The notes under the pieces were generated by a model. The model saw only the letters and a program-made list of their open reading frames with translations, searched no databases and was not told the DNA's origin. A stretch of DNA of 26,046 bases. Source: CAZTTH01 sp964615975. GTDB lineage: Bacteria; Verrucomicrobiota; Lentisphaeria; JABSQK01; JAJFLO01. The stretch lies in assembly GCA_964615975.1 (NCBI GenBank), contig CAZTTH010000046.1:1-26046 (forward strand), read 5' to 3'. The stretch's first letter is position 1. Each line of letters opens with the position of its first letter. The position numbers were made by a program, and so were the translations under genes. This document shows positions 22,057 to 26,046 of the stretch, one piece after another.

Positions 22057-24471
22057 ATGACCGTGGTACTCGCGGAAAAGCCATCAGTAGCCCGTGACCT
22101 GGCGGTATTTTTACAGGCAACAAAGCGCAAGGATGGGTATTGGGAAGGGCGTGGGTATCAGGTGACTTGGGCGTATGGACATCTCGTGGGGTTGAAAGAT
22201 TTTGAGGATTATGATCCCCGATTGAAACGCTGGCAATTGGAACATCTCCCCTTTTTTCCCGAAGAATTTCAATTAAAAGTCAGCGCCGACGCAGCGGGAC
22301 GAAAGCAGTATGGGGTGATCAAGAATCTGTTCCGCAATGGCGATGAGTTGATCTGCGCCACCGATGCCGGCCGCGAGGGAGAACTTATTTTTCGCTATTT
22401 GCAAATCCTTGCCGGCGCCGTCCGCAAACCTTTTTTTCGCCTCTGGTTGAGCTCCCTGACAGATTCAGCAATTCGTGCCGGTTTTGCCAATTTGCGGCCG
22501 GGAAAGGAATTCGATTGCCTGTTCGCGGCGGCGCGCTGCCGCCAACAGGCGGACTGGATCGTCGGCTTGAACGCGACCCGCTGCTATACCTTGCGTTATG
22601 GAATTCATCGTGAATTATGGTCGATCGGCCGCGTGCAAACCCCGGTACTGGCGCTGATTGTCAGAAGAGATGAGGAGATCTCGGCCTTTCAGTCAACCCC
22701 CTATTGGACATTGTTGACCACCTATCGCACGGCCGTATTTCAATACACCAAAGGACGGTTTAAGCAACGAACGGCGGGAGAATCAATGCTGGCGGCCGTA
22801 CAGGGACAACCCTTTAGCATTACCGGCATAAACCATCGCCAGGAACAAGTAAAACCACCCCAGCTATATGATTTGACCGAATTGCAGCGGGAGATGAATC
22901 GCCGCTATAATCTCTCCGCGGCCTCCACCTTGTCCATTGCCCAAGCACTTTATGAGCAAAAAACCATCACCTATCCCCGCACAGATTCGCGCTATCTCAG
23001 CCAGGATATCACCGCCGAAGTTCCGGGCATTTTACACTCATTGCGCCCGCTCAAGAACAATGAAATCGCGAAACTGGACCTGACCAGCCTGCCGTTTAAT
23101 GCCCGCATCGTCAACGATGAGAAAGTAACCGACCATCATGCCATCATCCCGACCGGAAAAATACCCCACGCATTGGAGACCATCGCGGCCAGGGTGTACG
23201 ACGCGATTTTGACCCGACTGATTGCCGTCTTCTACCCGCCCTGCCTGAAACAAATTGCCACCATTGACGGAATGAGCAATCAATTGCCATTTCAAGCCCG
23301 AGGAACCACGATTCTCGATGCCGGCTGGACCGCCCTCTATCCGGAAAAGGGCGAGGAGAAGGAATCGGGATCCCTCACTCGCGATAGTGAAACTGAATCG
23401 GAGAACCAGGCTCTCCCCCACTTTATCGTCGGTGAGACCGGTACTCATCAGCCATATCTCAAGGAAAGTCAGACCAAACCACCCCGGCATTACACCGAGA
23501 ATACCCTGCTGGCGGATATGGAAACTGCCGGCAAATATGTCACCGACGAAGAGATCAAGGAAAGCCTCAAGGATAAAGGCATCGGAACGCCCGCGACCCG
23601 TGCCGCCATAATCGAATTATTGGTATCACGTCATTACATCCAACGGATCAAGAAAACCCTGAGCGCCACCCCGGCCGGCGCCTACTTGATTTCCCTCATC
23701 CCCACCCCGATTATCAAATCCCCGGAATTGACCGGCGAATGGGAAGGAACTCTGCGCCGCGTCGAAAAAGGCCTGTTTTCTCCCACCGCGTTCATGGCGG
23801 AAATCAAGGATTTTACCCTCCGAGTTTTGGCGGAGAGTCAACTGCCACCGCTAGATGAAAACCGGATCGGCAATTGTCCAGTATGCAGCAAACCGATCAT
23901 CCAGGGACACAAAGGTTATGGCTGCTCAGGTTGGAAAGATGGCTGCAAGGTGGTGGTGTGGATGGATTATCGTGGTCACCGGCTGACCCTGACCCAGGCT
24001 CGTGAACTCTTTCAATGGCATCGCCTTGCTGCGCTGATTCAGGTTCATGATCATGGCACATCCCAAACCCAGTATGTGTATTTGGATGAGCGCGGCCGGA
24101 TGCATGGCATCAAATGGCCTATTTTGTCGACTTCGGCGCAACGCCCCTCCGGCGGCGCCCGGAACACGGGGAAAAAAAACCGCCGCGCTGCCCCGGACAA
24201 GGCCAGCCTTGGCGCCTGTCCCCTATGCCAATCCCCGGTTGCCGAAACACCAAAATCCTTTGGCTGTTCGGCCTGGAAAAGCACTGGCTGCCGCTTTGTC
24301 ATCTGGAAAAAGATGGCAGGCAAAACCATTGCCAAAACCACCGCCAAAACCCTGTTGAAAAATGGCCAGACAAGTTTGCTTAAAGGATTTAAGCATCAAT
24401 CAGGCAAAGAGTTTGCCGCGGCGCTGCGGATCGAAAATGGTGAGGTCAAATTCCTAATACCCCATAATTAA
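22057..24471 (+). CDS. topB: DNA topoisomerase III
   Basis: An 804-residue type IA topoisomerase that relaxes or decatenates DNA by cutting one strand through a 5'-phosphotyrosine. The N-terminal Toprim domain starts VLAEKPSVARDLA and contains ATDAGREGELIFR. The core has AARCRQQADWIVGLNATR, then IGRVQTPVLALIV. The catalytic tyrosine is Y306 in TITYPRTDSRYL. Residues TDHHAIIPT and KGIGTPATRAAIIE follow as expected for TopB. The C-terminus carries two zinc-ribbon-like repeats, about 605-635 (CPVC...GCSGWKDGC) and 720-752 (CPLCQ...GCSAWKSTGC). AAAGG lies eight bases before the ATG. Its last 26 bases overlap the convergent cyclase gene. TopB of this AGREGE type is found on both chromosomes and mobile elements; nothing here shows mobility. 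Confidence 0.95.
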   Translation: MTVVLAEKPSVARDLAVFLQATKRKDGYWEGRGYQVTWAYGHLVGLKDFEDYDPRLKRWQLEHLPFFPEEFQLKVSADAAGRKQYGVIKNLFRNGDELICATDAGREGELIFRYLQILAGAVRKPFFRLWLSSLTDSAIRAGFANLRPGKEFDCLFAAARCRQQADWIVGLNATRCYTLRYGIHRELWSIGRVQTPVLALIVRRDEEISAFQSTPYWTLLTTYRTAVFQYTKGRFKQRTAGESMLAAVQGQPFSITGINHRQEQVKPPQLYDLTELQREMNRRYNLSAASTLSIAQALYEQKTITYPRTDSRYLSQDITAEVPGILHSLRPLKNNEIAKLDLTSLPFNARIVNDEKVTDHHAIIPTGKIPHALETIAARVYDAILTRLIAVFYPPCLKQIATIDGMSNQLPFQARGTTILDAGWTALYPEKGEEKESGSLTRDSETESENQALPHFIVGETGTHQPYLKESQTKPPRHYTENTLLADMETAGKYVTDEEIKESLKDKGIGTPATRAAIIELLVSRHYIQRIKKTLSATPAGAYLISLIPTPIIKSPELTGEWEGTLRRVEKGLFSPTAFMAEIKDFTLRVLAESQLPPLDENRIGNCPVCSKPIIQGHKGYGCSGWKDGCKVVVWMDYRGHRLTLTQARELFQWHRLAALIQVHDHGTSQTQYVYLDERGRMHGIKWPILSTSAQRPSGGARNTGKKNRRAAPDKASLGACPLCQSPVAETPKSFGCSAWKSTGCRFVIWKKMAGKTIAKTTAKTLLKNGQTSLLKGFKHQSGKEFAAALRIENGEVKFLIPHN

Positions 24472-25792
24472 TGTCGGGCCAAAAGGCCAGATCCGCCCCG
24501 ACTCTTTTAACCCCCTTGATCCCGCCATCGGATGAAATCACAAACGTCATCGCATCCTCATAGCTTGAACAGAAGCGAAACGCGGAGCGGTGCCGGGTGC
24601 CATACGCATCGAACGGGATGAGCGGTCCCTTGTCGCCATCTTCATTTTCCGCGGAACGGATGAAGCGCAGGGATGGAGAGTGGGCAATAACCTCCGCGCC
24701 AAACCCCAGTACCCGCAACCTGTCTGTGATCAAAACCGCGCCATCAACTCCCGCCAATGACGCCACAAAACTGACCGAATCCGTGATCGCATCCTCAAGA
24801 TTCTTCACCTCATCCTTGAGTACCGCGGTGGTGTTGCCCAAGGTTTCAAGCAATTGCCGATCCGACTCTTCCCCTGAGGGGAAATTCAAATCGTAAACCA
24901 GCCGGTACAGGACAACATATTCGATGATCAACTTCCATCCCCGATGATAATGGCAGGGGTATTTGATATTCAGCCGATCCTTGAGGCGGGGATCGTCAAC
25001 CGTCAGATAATCCGGCACAACCAGCAAGGTGCCGCCATGATGTTGATTGCGGATATGATTCAGGATGCGGCGCAAATATTGATGATATTCCTTCCTGGGC
25101 ACTTCTTCATCGAAATCTTGGGCATTATCCATATATTTCGATCGCAACTGGTTCCGGATTTCGTGAATCATTCCGGCTTCCGCAGGCTTGAAAAAATTAG
25201 CGATCGGACCTTTAATCCAATTTAATTCGCGCGGCTTGTTCACCCGTCCATTACGCAAACTAATGATGATATAGCCCTGCCGCGAGAGGATCAATTGCCC
25301 GGGTTCAGTAGTAGTCACAGTCAGAAAATTTGGCGGGGGATACCCTTGGGAGGATTCGGATTGAGTAAAATCCCACCACGATGACCCGGTGTCGATCACC
25401 CCCCAGATTTTAATCGGATGATAAGTGAATTCGGCTTCCGACTTCACTGGACCGACACAAATCAACACCTTATGATAATCAAGCGCTGGCGCCAGGCGGA
25501 GAATTTCGTTAACCGAAAAAAATAATGGCGTCCCGAATTCAATCGGTTCCGGTGAGGTTTTCTGACCGAGATAGCGCGGATGCTTGATCAACTCATCCTT
25601 GCGACAATAAAGCAGCCGGAAACCAATGCGCCGCTGCTCCTCGGTGAGAAAACTGGCGTGATAGGCGACATTCAATAAGTCCAGCAAGACCTCATCGCCG
25701 GGAAGTTCAGGAACACGTTCCTGTTTTCCCATCCGAATGGTTTCCCACAATCGTCTTAATTCGGGAATGAGATCAGCAGGATAAGTGACCAT
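24446..25792 (-). CDS. Predicted diadenylate cyclase with N-terminal sensor-like domain (DisA_N family, DACNV-type)
   Basis: A 448-residue soluble protein whose last about 120 residues match the DisA_N/DAC fold. It has D350-G-A352 in VDGAVLITD and R400-H-R402 in YGTRHRSAFRFCSS, the two motifs that bind ATP and metal in c-di-AMP synthases, followed by YEDAMTFVISSDGGIKGVKR. Residues about 310-345 form a helix (LLETLGNTTAVLKDEVKNLEDAI) linking to it. The first 300 residues resemble the DACNV-type predicted sensor region found fused to such cyclases (ALDYHKVLICVG, IWGVIDTGSSWWDF, GQLILSRQGYIIISLRNGRV); this name is from memory. Membrane helices and the DisA DNA-binding domain are absent, so it is neither CdaA- nor DisA-type. 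It should convert two ATP to c-di-AMP if active. It overlaps topB tail-to-tail. Confidence 0.82.
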   Translation of the reverse strand: MVTYPADLIPELRRLWETIRMGKQERVPELPGDEVLLDLLNVAYHASFLTEEQRRIGFRLLYCRKDELIKHPRYLGQKTSPEPIEFGTPLFFSVNEILRLAPALDYHKVLICVGPVKSEAEFTYHPIKIWGVIDTGSSWWDFTQSESSQGYPPPNFLTVTTTEPGQLILSRQGYIIISLRNGRVNKPRELNWIKGPIANFFKPAEAGMIHEIRNQLRSKYMDNAQDFDEEVPRKEYHQYLRRILNHIRNQHHGGTLLVVPDYLTVDDPRLKDRLNIKYPCHYHRGWKLIIEYVVLYRLVYDLNFPSGEESDRQLLETLGNTTAVLKDEVKNLEDAITDSVSFVASLAGVDGAVLITDRLRVLGFGAEVIAHSPSLRFIRSAENEDGDKGPLIPFDAYGTRHRSAFRFCSSYEDAMTFVISSDGGIKGVKRVGADLAFWPDINYGVLGI

Positions 25793-25830
25793 ATGCTAAA
25801 AATAAGGGGTTAAAAGTAATTATAATAAAA

Positions 25831-25971
25831 TTAAACGATGAGTCCGCATAATTTCCAGAGTGGCAACGTCCCGATCATCCATACCAGCCAACGCCGCCAA
25901 CCTGGATTTTGGGGGTAATATACCCCCGCAAGCGCCAACGGCGCGATTAATCCTATGAGTATTGTGATTTG
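25831..25971 (-). other. Small hydrophobic open frame upstream of the cyclase gene
   Basis: Between an in-frame TGA (25972-25974) and TAA (25831-25833) the - strand encodes two hydrophobic helices (ITILIGLIAPLALAGVYY and LVWMIGTLPLWKLCGLIV) joined by PQNPGWRRW. It reads like a tiny double-spanning membrane protein and ends 38 bases before the cyclase gene on the same strand. No ATG or GTG opens the frame: the only usual start is TTG at 25938, which would cut off most of the first helix, preceded by AGGA. It may therefore be a frameshifted remnant, use an unusual start, or be chance. No family recognised. Confidence 0.3.
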
Positions 25972-26009
25972 TCATATTGGGATTGTCGTTGGCGTATTAT
26001 TTTGAATGA

Positions 26010-26026
26010 ATCGGGCTTTCAGCCCT
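26010..26026. repeat. Small hairpin of REP-like type at the window end
   Basis: The sequence GAATCGGGCTTTCAGCCCTTGAT contains GGGCT-TTC-AGCCC, a 5-bp stem with a 3-base loop. It resembles dispersed GGGCTTTCAGCCC intergenic elements and is similar in style to those at 10104-10279. Only one copy of this form is in the window. Confidence 0.35.
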
Positions 26027-26046
26027 TGATATGGTGTGTGGTTCAT

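Overview
The window reads as a chromosomal segment of a diderm, LPS-bearing bacterium. It encodes an LptD-type outer-membrane LPS translocon, menaquinone genes (menA, menE), a lipoyl synthase, Fe-S carriers and the redox chaperone Hsp33. Several features are common in the PVC group, Lentisphaerota-like lineages in particular: a prepilin-like N-terminus without the usual glycine, a Ser/Thr kinase with DWG instead of DFG, a SUMF1-type protein, and a PurS-PurL fusion of about 990 residues. That placement is inference from protein style; there is no rRNA or tRNA in the window.

Layout. 1-411: no gene, but strong hairpins including a terminator. 412-3234 (- strand): an 848-residue pilin-like surface protein with two Ser/Gly minisatellite tracts, preceded by an unlisted 56-residue gene with a near-perfect ribosome binding site. 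3605-4504 (-): hslO. 4781-6126 (+): an Fe-S module (A-type carrier, a 72-residue unknown, Nfu). 6162-8902 (-): a GT4 glycosyltransferase directly behind an AT-rich type II restriction-modification pair. 9126-10028 (+): lipA. 10029-10700: intergenic REP-like repeats. 10701-12998 (+): lptD. 13187-16168 (+): purL carrying PurS-like N-terminal domains but no glutaminase. 16162-18571 (-): menE and menA. 18759-20744 (+): a kinase fused to a cyclic-nucleotide-binding domain and a putative winged helix. 20785-21807 (-): a SUMF1-like protein convergent with it. 22057-24471 (+): topB. 24446-25792 (-): a DisA_N diadenylate-cyclase-type protein, with a small hydrophobic open frame just upstream.

How the genes relate. 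IscA-like, Nfu and LipA form an Fe-S/lipoate theme, since LipA consumes Fe-S clusters and Nfu proteins are known to supply it. Hsp33 adds oxidative-stress protection. MenA and MenE supply menaquinone steps. The two signalling loci are the most interesting part: a kinase-cNBD-wHTH fusion beside a SUMF1-like protein lacking the canonical cysteine pair, and a predicted c-di-AMP synthase with a large N-terminal sensor-like region. The restriction-modification pair is visibly AT-richer than its neighbours and looks acquired.

Most other predicted frames overlap these genes on the opposite strand and were treated as shadows. No CRISPR array, tRNA, rRNA or intact transposase was seen.
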